Assembly (NCBI GenBank): GCA_900315615.1
Contig: OMZT01000007.1
Span: forward strand, 1-47,260
Direction of reading: 5' to 3'
DNA: 47,260 nt
Source of the DNA: an uncultured Veillonellaceae bacterium
Lineage (GTDB): Bacteria > Bacillota > Negativicutes > Selenomonadales > Selenomonadaceae
The position numbers and the translations under genes are program-made. Of this stretch, positions 7,777 to 17,051 are shown piece after piece; the stretch's first letter is position 1; each line of letters opens with the position of its first letter. The notes below the pieces were generated by a model, which was given only the letters and a program-made list of their open reading frames with translations, made no database searches and was not told where the DNA came from.

Positions 7777-8172
7777 ATGCTTGCAAGAGAAGAATCGGAA
7801 GAAGACAGCTTCGAATATGAACGTAAGGTGAGTATACCGGAACGTTTTAATGACAAGCATAAAGAAACAGCTCCTTCACCAATAGAGAGACCTGTCGTAT
7901 TGAACAAGACATTGCGGCGGCGTTGCTTCCTATTAGTGGCGGTCGTGGCTGTGCTTACTGGCGTAGTGGTCGTTCAAAATGGAATCATGTCCAGCAGAGG
8001 ATATGACCTCGTGCGCGTCCAGCAGCAGGCTGCGGCATTGGAACAGGAAAATGAGCATCTGAAGGTCGATGTGGCACAGTTGCGTGCTCCGCAACGCATA
8101 AAGGCGATTGCAGAGCAGAAGCTCGGTATGGTTGTGCCGAAGTATGTCTATTTTGCTGGAGACAAGCATTGA
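7777..8172 (+). CDS. ftsL: Cell division protein FtsL
   Basis: A 131-residue bitopic membrane protein. A cytoplasmic tail of about 48 residues rich in charged residues is followed by one membrane segment (CFLLVAVVAVLTGVVVV, about residues 50-67). An outside coiled coil follows, with leucine/valine repeats (LVRVQQQAAALEQENEHLK), and then the PQRIKAIAEQKLGMV segment typical of FtsL/DivIC-like proteins. FtsL works with FtsB/DivIC and FtsQ to activate septal peptidoglycan synthesis. AAGGAGTG precedes the ATG. The gene normally after it, ftsI, is missing and a terminator follows instead. Confidence 0.85.
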   Translation: MLAREESEEDSFEYERKVSIPERFNDKHKETAPSPIERPVVLNKTLRRRCFLLVAVVAVLTGVVVVQNGIMSSRGYDLVRVQQQAAALEQENEHLKVDVAQLRAPQRIKAIAEQKLGMVVPKYVYFAGDKH

Positions 8173-8184
8173 TTTGATATTTGA

Positions 8185-8218
8185 GTGTGGACAGCCGTGT
8201 GCTGTCCATGCTTTTTTT
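8185..8218 (+). terminator. Terminator after ftsL, at the usual position of ftsI
   Basis: GGACAGC pairs with GCTGTCC across CGTGT, with weaker pairs outside, and is followed by seven T residues. It ends the mraZ-rsmH-ftsL transcript. Confidence 0.85.
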
Positions 8219-8283
8219 CAAGCGATAAATCTTTTTTTAGAGAAAAATGTACCTGCGTACTATAAAAAAATCTTTGGAAAGGG

Positions 8284-8289
8284 TATAAT
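8284..8289 (+). promoter_or_regulatory. -10 element of a murE promoter
   Basis: A perfect TATAAT lies 31 bases before the murE start codon. The expected -35 region (about 8261-8266, TATAAA) is poor, so the promoter may need an activator or rely on the A/T-rich upstream stretch. It restarts transcription after the terminator at 8185-8218. Confidence 0.55.
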
Positions 8290-8320
8290 GTACACAGCTT
8301 TTGTCTGAGGAGGAAAGATA

Positions 8321-9817
8321 ATGCAGAAGACTATCAGTGAATTGGCGTCGCTGGTCAGCGGCGCAGTCGTCGTCGGAGGTGGCAATACTGTTATAACGAA
8401 TATAGAGCGTGACTCACGAGAGGCGCACAGAGGAACATTGTTCGCGTGCATACCTGGTGTGCATGTCGATGGCAATGATTTTATCCCACAGGCGGCAGCT
8501 CAGGGTGCGGCAGCTGTCATTACAGATGAAGATGCCATAGTACCGGATGGATTGGCTGGGATCCGTGTGCCTGATGTACAGGAGGCACTAAAGGCCATCG
8601 TGCCTGCCTTTTATGATCATCCTGCGGATAAGATGCGTGTGATAGGCATAACCGGTACTAATGGCAAAACGACGACGAGCTACATGATACGATCCATGCT
8701 TAGAAAAGCTGGGTATAAGGTGGGACTCATAGGCACTATCCAGATCATGATAGAAGACAAGGCACTGGAAGTGCATAATACGACGCCGGATATCGTTGAG
8801 CTGTATAAGACGCTTTCACGTATGCATGAGGAGGGCATGGACTATGTGGTGATGGAGGTCTCATCTCATGCTCTTGCCATGGATAGGGTGTCAGGCATAG
8901 AATTTGATACGGCTGTGTTCACGAATTTGACACAGGATCATCTGGACTTCCATAAAACGATGGAAAACTACATGCTCGCTAAGGCAAAGCTGTTCGATAA
9001 GCTCGGCGTGCCGGGCCATAAATCTGGCAAGACAGCAGTGGTGAATATCGACGACGAAGCGGGCAGTGTCATGCTGGAGCATGCAAAATGTGACCATATG
9101 ACCTACAGTGTAAGCCACGATGGGGCTTCTTTGAAGGCTGAAGACGTCAATGTCGAGCCTGGTGGAATGAAGTTTACGATTGAGGGTGGCTTCGGTTGTA
9201 TGGAGCTTTCGCTTCATATCACGGGAATCTTTAATGTTTACAACGTACTGGCGGCTGTGGGGGCGGCCCTCGCTGAGCATGTGAGCCCGTCCATTATTAA
9301 GGCGGCATTGACGGAGTTCCATAGTGTCCCGGGACGCTTCGAGATTGTTGACGCTGGGCAGGATTTTACGATTATCGTCGATTATGCTCATACGCCTGAT
9401 GGACTGGAGAATGTGCTAAATACCGCGCGTGAGATAGCGAAGAAGCGCGTTATCACCGTGTTTGGATGCGGTGGGGATCGTGACCGTACAAAGCGTCCTA
9501 AGATGGGACGTATTGCATCTTCGCTGTCAGATGTCGTGATATCCACATCTGATAATCCACGCTCAGAGGATCCAGAGTCCATACTTGATGAAGTGGAAAA
9601 AGGTGTTGCTGAAACATTGGGCGTAAAGCAGCATGAACGCATCTCTGACAGAAAAAAAGCGATTTTTCGCGCCGTTGAGATTGCCGAGCCCGATGATATA
9701 GTAGTCATTGCGGGAAAAGGTCATGAAGACTACCAGATACTGAAAGATCGCACCATACATTTCGATGATAGAGAGACTGCAAGAGCGGCGGTGGCAGCGC
9801 TGAAGGGGAGGAATTGA
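8321..9817 (+). CDS. murE: UDP-MurNAc-tripeptide synthetase MurE (meso-diaminopimelate type)
   Basis: MurE adds the third residue of the peptidoglycan stem peptide to UDP-MurNAc-L-Ala-D-Glu, using ATP. The 498-residue protein has the three Mur ligase domains. The ATP loop GTNGKTTT is at 112-119, TNLTQDHLDFH lies in the central domain, and DNPR at 411-414 in the C-terminal domain marks specificity for meso-diaminopimelate rather than lysine. GAGGAGGAAAG precedes the ATG by about 6 bases. It overlaps none of its neighbours; murF starts two bases after its stop. Confidence 0.97.
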   Translation: MQKTISELASLVSGAVVVGGGNTVITNIERDSREAHRGTLFACIPGVHVDGNDFIPQAAAQGAAAVITDEDAIVPDGLAGIRVPDVQEALKAIVPAFYDHPADKMRVIGITGTNGKTTTSYMIRSMLRKAGYKVGLIGTIQIMIEDKALEVHNTTPDIVELYKTLSRMHEEGMDYVVMEVSSHALAMDRVSGIEFDTAVFTNLTQDHLDFHKTMENYMLAKAKLFDKLGVPGHKSGKTAVVNIDDEAGSVMLEHAKCDHMTYSVSHDGASLKAEDVNVEPGGMKFTIEGGFGCMELSLHITGIFNVYNVLAAVGAALAEHVSPSIIKAALTEFHSVPGRFEIVDAGQDFTIIVDYAHTPDGLENVLNTAREIAKKRVITVFGCGGDRDRTKRPKMGRIASSLSDVVISTSDNPRSEDPESILDEVEKGVAETLGVKQHERISDRKKAIFRAVEIAEPDDIVVIAGKGHEDYQILKDRTIHFDDRETARAAVAALKGRN

Positions 9818-9818
9818 T

Positions 9819-11186
9819 ATGCCGGCATTTACGCTGGACGAGGTTCTGCAGGCACCAGGTGCCAGATTGGTTGCCAGCGGTGCAGAGCATTTTGACGATG
9901 TTGTTACTGACACGCGCAAGATAGAGAGGGGATGCCTTTTTATCGCTCTCCGTGGTGAAAGGTTTAATGGAGAGGACTTTGCTCTAGATGCCGCGGCAGA
10001 TGGGGCAGCAGGAGTAGTCGTAAGTGATGATTGCCCGCAGGAAAAATTGCCAGAGAATGCAACAGTAATCAGGGTGCACGATACGAGAGATTTTTATCAG
10101 GAGCTCTCACATATATGGCGTATGAAATTCGATATACCAGTAATCGCCATAACTGGCTCAAATGGTAAGACGACTACGAAGGATATCACGGCCTCACTGC
10201 TTTCGGTGAGATATCCTGTCCTAAAGACACAGAAAAACTTCAACAATGAAGTCGGATTGCCACTGACATTGCTTGGGCTAAAGCCTGAGCACGGAGCCGC
10301 CGTCGTGGAGATAGGCATGAGGGGACTTGGACAGATAGCCAGACTCGCGCCTATAGCTGCACCGACATGTGGTATCGTGACGAACGTGGGAGAAACGCAT
10401 GTAGAATTGCTTGGCTCAATTCAAAATGTAGCAAAGGCGAAGTCTGAAATGGTCGAGGCAATAGAGCCGGGTGGCACCATCGTATTGAATGCGGATAACT
10501 TATATACGGCAGATATGCGCGCAAAAGCGGCTCCTGGTGTCGAGGTCATCATGTTTGGTACGGGGGATGCCGCTGATGTACGTGGCATGTACTTACGTCC
10601 TAAGGAGACTAGCACAGAATTTGACGTAGATGTCATGGGGACGAGGATGCATCTTTTCCTGCCAATGCCCGGCCGGCATAATGTAGAGAATGCATTGGCT
10701 GCGATTTCTGTAGCAGCTTCGCTCGGCTTTACGGAGTCAGAAATCCAGGAAGGACTGTCACATCTTGATATGACCGGGATGCGGTTTGAGATAGAGGAGA
10801 AATCCGGGTGCCACCTGGTAAATGATGCGTATAATGCGAGCCCTGCTTCTATGCGCGCCGCTTTCGATACGATGACAGAGACGTTTAGCGGACGCAAGGG
10901 AGCAGTGCTCGGCGATATGCTTGAGCTTGGTGCTGACACAGAGCAACTGCACAGAAATACAGGACGTGAGCTTGCAAAGCATAGGTTCAGCTATCTGGTG
11001 GTATGCGGAAAGCTTGGACATTTTATTGCAGAGGGAGCGCGTACCGCAGGCATGACCGAAGTATATGAGGCTCGTGATCATGAGGAAGCAGCACGCATAC
11101 TTTTGGGATTGATGAAACCTGATGATGCAATATTATTCAAGGGCTCGCGCGGTATGCAGATGGAAAAGGTCATGGATTTGATCTGA
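9819..11186 (+). CDS. murF: UDP-MurNAc-tripeptide:D-alanyl-D-alanine ligase MurF
   Basis: MurF joins D-Ala-D-Ala to the tripeptide precursor, the last cytoplasmic step of the stem peptide. The 455-residue protein has the P-loop GSNGKTTT at about 113-120, NEVGLPLTLLGL typical of MurF, the central-domain GIVTNVGETHVE, and NDAYNASPASMRAAF in the C-terminal domain. It starts two bases after murE ends (GGGGAGG site inside the murE end), so translation is probably coupled. Ddl, which makes its D-Ala-D-Ala substrate, is encoded later in the same cluster. Confidence 0.97.
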   Translation: MPAFTLDEVLQAPGARLVASGAEHFDDVVTDTRKIERGCLFIALRGERFNGEDFALDAAADGAAGVVVSDDCPQEKLPENATVIRVHDTRDFYQELSHIWRMKFDIPVIAITGSNGKTTTKDITASLLSVRYPVLKTQKNFNNEVGLPLTLLGLKPEHGAAVVEIGMRGLGQIARLAPIAAPTCGIVTNVGETHVELLGSIQNVAKAKSEMVEAIEPGGTIVLNADNLYTADMRAKAAPGVEVIMFGTGDAADVRGMYLRPKETSTEFDVDVMGTRMHLFLPMPGRHNVENALAAISVAASLGFTESEIQEGLSHLDMTGMRFEIEEKSGCHLVNDAYNASPASMRAAFDTMTETFSGRKGAVLGDMLELGADTEQLHRNTGRELAKHRFSYLVVCGKLGHFIAEGARTAGMTEVYEARDHEEAARILLGLMKPDDAILFKGSRGMQMEKVMDLI

Positions 11187-11205
11187 GACGGGGGAATTTT
11201 GTCAG

Positions 11206-12171
11206 ATGGAGTATGTTCCATTTATAGCGGCGGCCGTTATTGCCGCTGGCTTTGTACTATTGAGTGGTCCGTTCTTTATACCGGAGCTTAATAAGTTGAA
11301 GTTTGGGCAGAGTATACGCGATGAAGGCCCAGAAAGCCATAAGGTGAAGAGTGGCACCCCGACTATGGGCGGTATAATGATCATATGCGGGATTACGGTT
11401 GCAAGTCTTGTATGTGCGCCGCTCACACCTCAGGTCATGCTGGCACTCTTTATCATGCTTGGGCATTTCCTGCTCGGCTTTGCGGATGATTATATAAAGG
11501 TCGTCAAGAAAAGAAATCTTGGACTCAAGGCGCGCCAAAAGCTTCTGGGTCAGATAGTCATCGCAATCGTAACGATATATATCGGCACGCGTGTCCTTGG
11601 CATAGATACGACGCTTTGGATACCTGTTGCAAATACATCTCTTGACATAGGATGGCTTTATTATGCTCTTGTGATGTTTGTCTTGGTCGGAACCTCTAAC
11701 GCAGTCAACCTGACAGATGGTCTCGATGGACTTGCAGCAGGTACGGTGACTGTAGCCGCGTTAGCGTATATGACCGTATGCCTGATGATGGGCGAAAAGG
11801 GGCTTGCAATCTTTGCGATAGCGATAGCAGCGGGCTCTATTTCATTCCTTCGGTTCAATCGCCATCCGGCGAAGGTTTTCATGGGCGATACGGGATCTCT
11901 TGCGCTTGGCGGAGCCATAGCGGCACTCGGAATACTTACACATACAGAGATACTGCTTGCAGTAATTGGCGGCGTCTTCGTCGTTGAAGCAATGTCAGTG
12001 ATCATACAGGTCATATCATTTCAGACGACTGGCAAGCGTGTGTTCCTGATGAGCCCGATACATCATCATTTCGAGCTTAAAGGATGGCCTGAGACAAAGG
12101 TAGTGCACCGTTTCTGGATGGCTGGAGTATTTTGTGCGGCAGCTGCACTGCTGCTTTTGTATATGAGCTGA
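11206..12171 (+). CDS. mraY: Phospho-MurNAc-pentapeptide transferase MraY
   Basis: MraY transfers phospho-MurNAc-pentapeptide to undecaprenyl phosphate, forming lipid I at the inner face of the membrane. The 321-residue protein has about ten membrane segments and the family's conserved loops: SGTPTMGG near residue 50, DDYIKVVKKRNLGL with the catalytic aspartates, NLTDGLDGLA, FMGDTGSLALG, and the histidine loop HHHFELKGW near residue 285. It starts 19 bases after murF in the standard order. Confidence 0.98.
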   Translation: MEYVPFIAAAVIAAGFVLLSGPFFIPELNKLKFGQSIRDEGPESHKVKSGTPTMGGIMIICGITVASLVCAPLTPQVMLALFIMLGHFLLGFADDYIKVVKKRNLGLKARQKLLGQIVIAIVTIYIGTRVLGIDTTLWIPVANTSLDIGWLYYALVMFVLVGTSNAVNLTDGLDGLAAGTVTVAALAYMTVCLMMGEKGLAIFAIAIAAGSISFLRFNRHPAKVFMGDTGSLALGGAIAALGILTHTEILLAVIGGVFVVEAMSVIIQVISFQTTGKRVFLMSPIHHHFELKGWPETKVVHRFWMAGVFCAAAALLLLYMS

Positions 12172-12186
12172 TCGGGAGGCCTAGTG

Positions 12187-13572
12187 ATGGATTTCAAGGG
12201 AAAAAGGATGTTGACCATAGGAGCCGGCATCAGCGGTTTTGCGGCATCGCTTCTCGCTAAGAGGCAGGGTGCAAAGGTCGTACTTAGCGATGCGAAACAA
12301 GAAAAGGATATAAAGCAGGACTTTACTCCATTGAGGGACGCAGGTATCAGACTGGCATTCGGACCGCAGGATAATAGCTTGCTAGACGGCATGGATTATG
12401 TGCTTCTTTCTCCGGCAGTACCAGAGCGTATTCCCCTCGTCAAGGAGGCAAGGCGTCGTGGCATTGAGGTCACGACGGAGATAGAGATGGCGTATCGCCT
12501 GGCTGAGTCACCTATACTTGCGGTGACAGGGACAAATGGCAAGACGACGACAGTGACGCTGCTTGGCCTCTTGATGAAAACGAAGTATGGCGATGATAAG
12601 ACGGGTGTAGGAGGCAACATAGGAATTCCCCTCGTCGATGAAGTCATGCGCGTCGCGGATGGTGGATGTATCGCTGCTGAAATATCGAGCTATCAGCTTG
12701 AGGCTACGAAGGAATTTCGCCCGCACATCGCTGCTATACTCAATGTCACGCCAGATCATGTAGTGCGTCATGGATCTATTGAGGTTTATCAGCAGATGAA
12801 GGAAAAGATCTTCGCACAGCAGACGAAAGACGATTTTCTCGTGCTGAATTACGATAATGATCGTACGCGTAAGATGGAGGAACGTGCAAAAAATACGAAC
12901 GTGATGTTCTTCAGCAGGCAGGAAAAGCTTGAGCAGGGTGCTTTCGTCGATGGTGATATGCTGACAATACGCCTTGATGGTAAGACGGTAAAGCTCTGCA
13001 CTACGGGAGAGCTTGGTATCAAGGGCGGTCATAATGTAGAGAATGCATTGGCAGCGTCACTTATGGCTTACCTGGCGGGTGCAGATCCAGAGAAGATGAG
13101 GGTGGTATTGACTTCATTTACAGGCGTGGAGCATAGGATAGAACCTGTGACATCGATAAACGGGGTCATGTATTATAATGATTCAAAAGCGACGAATACA
13201 GACTCGGCTATAAAGGCGCTTGAAACGTTTGATGGTCATATAGTACTCATTGCCGGCGGCGATGATAAGATGACCGATTTGACGGAATTCATGGGGCTTG
13301 TAAATGAGCGCGTTGACGATCTCATACTTGTGGGCGATGCTGCACAGCGCTTCTATAAGGCTGCGAAGGCTGCTGGCTTTTCAATGAGTCATGTATATGG
13401 AGCGGGGTATTCGATGGAACGCGCCGTTGAAATCGCTAAGGGGCTAGCTCATGAACCGCAGGTTGTATTACTTTCGCCTGCATGTGCAAGCTTTGATATG
13501 TATGACAGTTTCGAGCAGCGTGGAAGAGATTTCAAAGAAATCGTCAGGCGTCTTGCGGGCAAGGAGGCTTGA
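12187..13572 (+). CDS. murD: UDP-MurNAc-L-alanine:D-glutamate ligase MurD
   Basis: MurD adds D-glutamate to UDP-MurNAc-L-Ala. The 461-residue protein begins with a Rossmann-type GAGISGFAASLLAKRQGA motif, has the ATP loop GTNGKTTT at about 115-122, NVTPDHVVRHG in the central domain, and YYNDSKATNTDSAIKAL, a MurD hallmark, before the C-terminal domain. GGAGG at 12175-12179 favours the ATG at 12187; a GTG at 12184 directly before it is possible. In many relatives ftsW follows murD, but here murG begins right after the stop. Confidence 0.97.
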   Translation: MDFKGKRMLTIGAGISGFAASLLAKRQGAKVVLSDAKQEKDIKQDFTPLRDAGIRLAFGPQDNSLLDGMDYVLLSPAVPERIPLVKEARRRGIEVTTEIEMAYRLAESPILAVTGTNGKTTTVTLLGLLMKTKYGDDKTGVGGNIGIPLVDEVMRVADGGCIAAEISSYQLEATKEFRPHIAAILNVTPDHVVRHGSIEVYQQMKEKIFAQQTKDDFLVLNYDNDRTRKMEERAKNTNVMFFSRQEKLEQGAFVDGDMLTIRLDGKTVKLCTTGELGIKGGHNVENALAASLMAYLAGADPEKMRVVLTSFTGVEHRIEPVTSINGVMYYNDSKATNTDSAIKALETFDGHIVLIAGGDDKMTDLTEFMGLVNERVDDLILVGDAAQRFYKAAKAAGFSMSHVYGAGYSMERAVEIAKGLAHEPQVVLLSPACASFDMYDSFEQRGRDFKEIVRRLAGKEA

Positions 13573-14706
13573 ATGAAGGTCATTGTTTCTGGTGGTGGGA
13601 CCGGAGGACATATATATCCGGCTCTTACGATAATAAGAACGTTGCAGAAAAAAGTCCCAGATGCGCAGTTCCTATATGTTGGAACGAGTCGCGGACTGGA
13701 GGCAGATATAATACCCAGAGAGGGGCTGCCGTTCAAGACCGTGGATATAATGGGATTTGAGCGCCATTTGACACCAAGGAATCTCGTTCGTGCAGGTAAG
13801 GCGATGACCGGCGTTGCAAAGTCGATGAATATTGTACGCAGGTTTCATCCTGATGCAGCTATCGGTACAGGCGGATATGTTTGTGGACCGATACTACTCG
13901 CTGCAAGCCTGATGGGGGTTCCTACACTTATACAGGAACAGAACGTTGTGCCTGGTATAACGAACAGGATCCTATCGAAGTTTGTGACGAAGATAGCGGC
14001 AGGCTCACCGGCAGCTGCGGCGAGATTTCCGAAGGGAAAGACTGTTTTTACGGGCAATCCGATACGTGCTGAAGTGATGACAGCAAAGGCTGATAAGGGG
14101 TATGCAGAGTATGGCTTCAGCCCGGAAAAGAAGACCGTGCTCGTATCCGGAGGAAGCCGTGGGGCACGCGTAATCAATCGTACGATGGTGAATGTCCTGG
14201 CACGTGCTAAAGACCATCCCGAAGTTCAGTTCCTTCTGGCGACTGGTAAGAATGAGTACGATGATATCATGAAACGTCTCCATGATGCAGGTGTGGATCC
14301 CAAGGAGCACCAGCATATCGTTGTGAAGCCGTATCTTTATGATATGCCGCAGGCGATGGCAATGGCCGATCTGGCGGTTTTCCGCGCAGGAGCAACCGGG
14401 ATAGCCGAGCTTACGGCTCGCGGTGTACCGTGTATCCTGATACCATATCCCTATGCAGCAGAAAACCATCAGGAGTTTAATGCAAGAGAACTCGAGAAAG
14501 CGGGCGCAGCAAAGGTCATATTGAACAAGGACCTGGATGAGCGTACGCTTGGCAGTGCACTTACTGAGCTTTTGACAGAAGAAGGCCGCTTGTCTGCGAT
14601 GGCAGATGCCAGCAGATCACTCGGAAAGCCGCATGCGGCGGATGATATAGCGCAGCTTGTGCTGGATATAGCATGTAAAGACGGAAAGGAAGAGCATCGT
14701 GCTTAA
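13573..14706 (+). CDS. murG: UDP-GlcNAc:lipid I N-acetylglucosaminyltransferase MurG
   Basis: MurG adds GlcNAc to lipid I to give lipid II, at the cytoplasmic membrane face. The 377-residue GT-B fold enzyme has the N-terminal SGGGTGGHIYPAL loop (6-18), IGTGGYVCGP, SGGSRGARVIN at the start of the second domain, and the donor-binding RAGATGIAEL and IPYPYAAENHQEFNA motifs. Its ATG directly follows the murD stop and its end overlaps the murC start by 8 bases, so the three are tightly coupled. Confidence 0.97.
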   Translation: MKVIVSGGGTGGHIYPALTIIRTLQKKVPDAQFLYVGTSRGLEADIIPREGLPFKTVDIMGFERHLTPRNLVRAGKAMTGVAKSMNIVRRFHPDAAIGTGGYVCGPILLAASLMGVPTLIQEQNVVPGITNRILSKFVTKIAAGSPAAAARFPKGKTVFTGNPIRAEVMTAKADKGYAEYGFSPEKKTVLVSGGSRGARVINRTMVNVLARAKDHPEVQFLLATGKNEYDDIMKRLHDAGVDPKEHQHIVVKPYLYDMPQAMAMADLAVFRAGATGIAELTARGVPCILIPYPYAAENHQEFNARELEKAGAAKVILNKDLDERTLGSALTELLTEEGRLSAMADASRSLGKPHAADDIAQLVLDIACKDGKEEHRA

Positions 14707-16081
14707 AGATATACATAAAATCCATTTTGTCGGAATAGGTGGGGCAGGCATGAGCCCTCTCGCGCGTATACTGCTTGAAGAAGGCTGGGATGTATCTGGC
14801 TCCGACGCTGCAGACTCTAAGATCATTGATGGGCTCAGAGAACTGGGTGCGAAGATCTTTATCGGTCAGAAGGCAGAAAATATAAAGGGCACTGAAGGAA
14901 TAGTGGTTTCCACAGCTATACGCGATGATAATCCTGAAGTCGTTGCAGCAAAGGAAGCTGGCATCCCCAAGTTCCATCGCTCTGATATCAATGCATTCCT
15001 GCTGAATCATGCGAAGGGAATTGCAGTTGCGGGATCGCATGGAAAGACGACGACAACGTCGATGATCGGAGTTGCACTAGATCATGAGGGTGTGTCTCCA
15101 ACGATAATCATCGGAGGAGAAGTCGATTATCTCGGGACTAATGCAAAGCTTGGCGATGGAGACTATCTCGTATCTGAAGCGGATGAGAGTGACGGATCGT
15201 TCTTGAAACTCCGCCCGCATATTGCAGTGGTGACAAATGTGGAGGATGATCACCTCGATCACTATGGCACCATGGAGAACCTTTTGCATGCATTCAAAGA
15301 ATTCATCGAAAACACCGATAAAGATGGCGGGTATGCGGTACTTTGCTTTGAAAATGAGAATGTACGCCGCATAGCAGCTGAGACAGATGCGAAATTCCTT
15401 TCTTATGGCATAGAGCATGAAGCGGATTATCAGGCCATGAATATCCGAAAAAATGGTATCAAAACAGCGTTCGATGTAATGCATGGTGGCAAGAATCTCG
15501 GCACGGTAGAGCTTAATATCCCTGGCAGGCATAATGTGCTCGATGCGATGGCGGCAATAGTGACAGGGCTATCTATCGGACTTACGGTCGAGCAGATGGC
15601 AGATGGACTGAAGTGCTTCCATGGGGCAAAACGTCGTTTTCAGACCAAGGCTCATATCGGCGGTATATGGATCGTGGATGATTATGCACATCATCCATCA
15701 GAGATCAAGGCTACGCTGAAAGCTGCACGTGAGACTGAGCCTAAGAGACTGATATGTGTGTTCCAGCCGCATCGCTATACGCGTACGCAACTGCTTTGCA
15801 AGGAGTTTGGCGGTGCTTTCGGTGATGCTGATCTCCTCGTGCTGACAGGGATATATTCGGCAGGAGAAGATCCTATAGATGGTGTATCCTCTGAACTTAT
15901 CCTGAGTGAAGTTGAGGACCAGACGGGACAGGATGTCACATATATACCTGAGTGGACAAAGCTCGCTTCGTATCTCGCAGGTATCGTGAAGCCTGGAGAC
16001 CTCGTCATTACGATGGGAGCAGGTAACATATATCAGACAGGGGAAGAACTCGCTAAGATGCTTGAAGAGAAGGAGGCGTGA
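14699..16081 (+). CDS. murC: UDP-MurNAc:L-alanine ligase MurC
   Basis: MurC adds the first stem-peptide residue, L-alanine, to UDP-MurNAc. The 460-residue protein has the N-terminal FVGIGGAGMSPLA motif, the ATP loop GSHGKTTT (112-119), SEADESDGSFL, NVEDDHLDHYG in the central domain, and DDYAHHPSEIKATL in the C-terminal domain. The GTG start lies inside murG with GGAAAGGAAG upstream. In many Firmicutes and other bacteria murB follows murC; here ddl does, so UDP-MurNAc must be made by a murB encoded elsewhere. Confidence 0.97.
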   Translation: MLKDIHKIHFVGIGGAGMSPLARILLEEGWDVSGSDAADSKIIDGLRELGAKIFIGQKAENIKGTEGIVVSTAIRDDNPEVVAAKEAGIPKFHRSDINAFLLNHAKGIAVAGSHGKTTTTSMIGVALDHEGVSPTIIIGGEVDYLGTNAKLGDGDYLVSEADESDGSFLKLRPHIAVVTNVEDDHLDHYGTMENLLHAFKEFIENTDKDGGYAVLCFENENVRRIAAETDAKFLSYGIEHEADYQAMNIRKNGIKTAFDVMHGGKNLGTVELNIPGRHNVLDAMAAIVTGLSIGLTVEQMADGLKCFHGAKRRFQTKAHIGGIWIVDDYAHHPSEIKATLKAARETEPKRLICVFQPHRYTRTQLLCKEFGGAFGDADLLVLTGIYSAGEDPIDGVSSELILSEVEDQTGQDVTYIPEWTKLASYLAGIVKPGDLVITMGAGNIYQTGEELAKMLEEKEA

Positions 16082-16083
16082 CG

Positions 16084-17031
16084 ATGGAGAAGGGAAAGAT
16101 AATAGTCGTTATGGGTGGTACATCCACAGAGGCAGAAATTTCGCGGCAGACGGGAAATGCTGTACTGGAGGCACTCAGATCGAAGGGCTATGATGCTGAT
16201 GGAATGGAACTCAAGCCTCAATCATTCGCTAAGGAGATTAGCAAATCAGGCTGTGCTATAGTATTCAATGCACTGCATGGGAAGTTCGGTGAGGATGGGC
16301 TATTGCAGGGAACATTGGATATGCTCGGCATACCATATACGGGATCTGGTGTTCTCGCTGCTGCCGTGACGATGGATAAGGCTGCGACGAAGCGCGTCCT
16401 TCTTGCCGAGAACCTGCCAACGCCGCGCTCTGTTACATATAGGCGGTCAGATTACAATAAATGCGACCTTACAGAGGAGATCGAAGGCAGCTTTAATATG
16501 CCGGTGGTAGTGAAGGCTTCTTCACAAGGGTCTAGCATAGGCGTGAGTATCGTGGAGCATGCCGAAGATTTAAGATGTGCCCTGGACGACGCTTTCACAT
16601 ATGATGATGAGGTGCTAGTGGAAGAGTTCATAAAAGGACGTGAGCTGACAGCTGCAGTATGGGGTCATGCTGGTGATGCAGAGGCTTTTCCATTGATAGA
16701 GATAACAACGAAGTCAGGAAGGTATGACTACGAGAGCAAGTATACGAAAGGTGCGTCGACACATCTTGTACCTGCACCGCTGCCGGAGGCTCTGACAAAG
16801 GAAATTCAGGATATAGCCGTAAAGACATATACGGCATGTGGCTGTGACGGAACAGCACGTGTGGACCTGATGCTTTCAGAAGATGGGAAGCCATATGTCA
16901 TAGAGGTGAATTCTGTACCAGGAATGACGGCTACATCATTGGTGCCAGACGCAGGAAGGGCGATGGGAGTTGAGTTCCCTGAGCTTTGTGAGCATATGCT
17001 TGAGCTTGCTGGCTATCCTGTCAGGAAGTAA
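16084..17031 (+). CDS. ddl: D-alanine:D-alanine ligase Ddl
   Basis: Ddl makes the D-Ala-D-Ala dipeptide used by MurF. The 315-residue ATP-grasp enzyme has GGTSTEAEIS at the N-terminus, NALHGKFGEDG, KASSQGSSIGV for the ATP-binding loop, and EVNSVPGMTATSLVP, which holds the metal-binding Asn and the serine of the active site. Tyrosine of the YDYESKYT loop is present, as in D-Ala-D-Ala rather than D-Ala-D-Lac ligases; that reading is by family rule only. AAGGAGG at 16070-16076 supports ATG 16084 over GTG 16078. Confidence 0.96.
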   Translation: MEKGKIIVVMGGTSTEAEISRQTGNAVLEALRSKGYDADGMELKPQSFAKEISKSGCAIVFNALHGKFGEDGLLQGTLDMLGIPYTGSGVLAAAVTMDKAATKRVLLAENLPTPRSVTYRRSDYNKCDLTEEIEGSFNMPVVVKASSQGSSIGVSIVEHAEDLRCALDDAFTYDDEVLVEEFIKGRELTAAVWGHAGDAEAFPLIEITTKSGRYDYESKYTKGASTHLVPAPLPEALTKEIQDIAVKTYTACGCDGTARVDLMLSEDGKPYVIEVNSVPGMTATSLVPDAGRAMGVEFPELCEHMLELAGYPVRK

Positions 17032-17051
17032 TATTCGGGGGGCGGCAGCTT

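Noticed and set aside
8173-8320. Remnant of ftsI between ftsL and murE
   Set aside because: The gap of 148 bases holds only a terminator and a promoter; no frame resembles a penicillin-binding protein.
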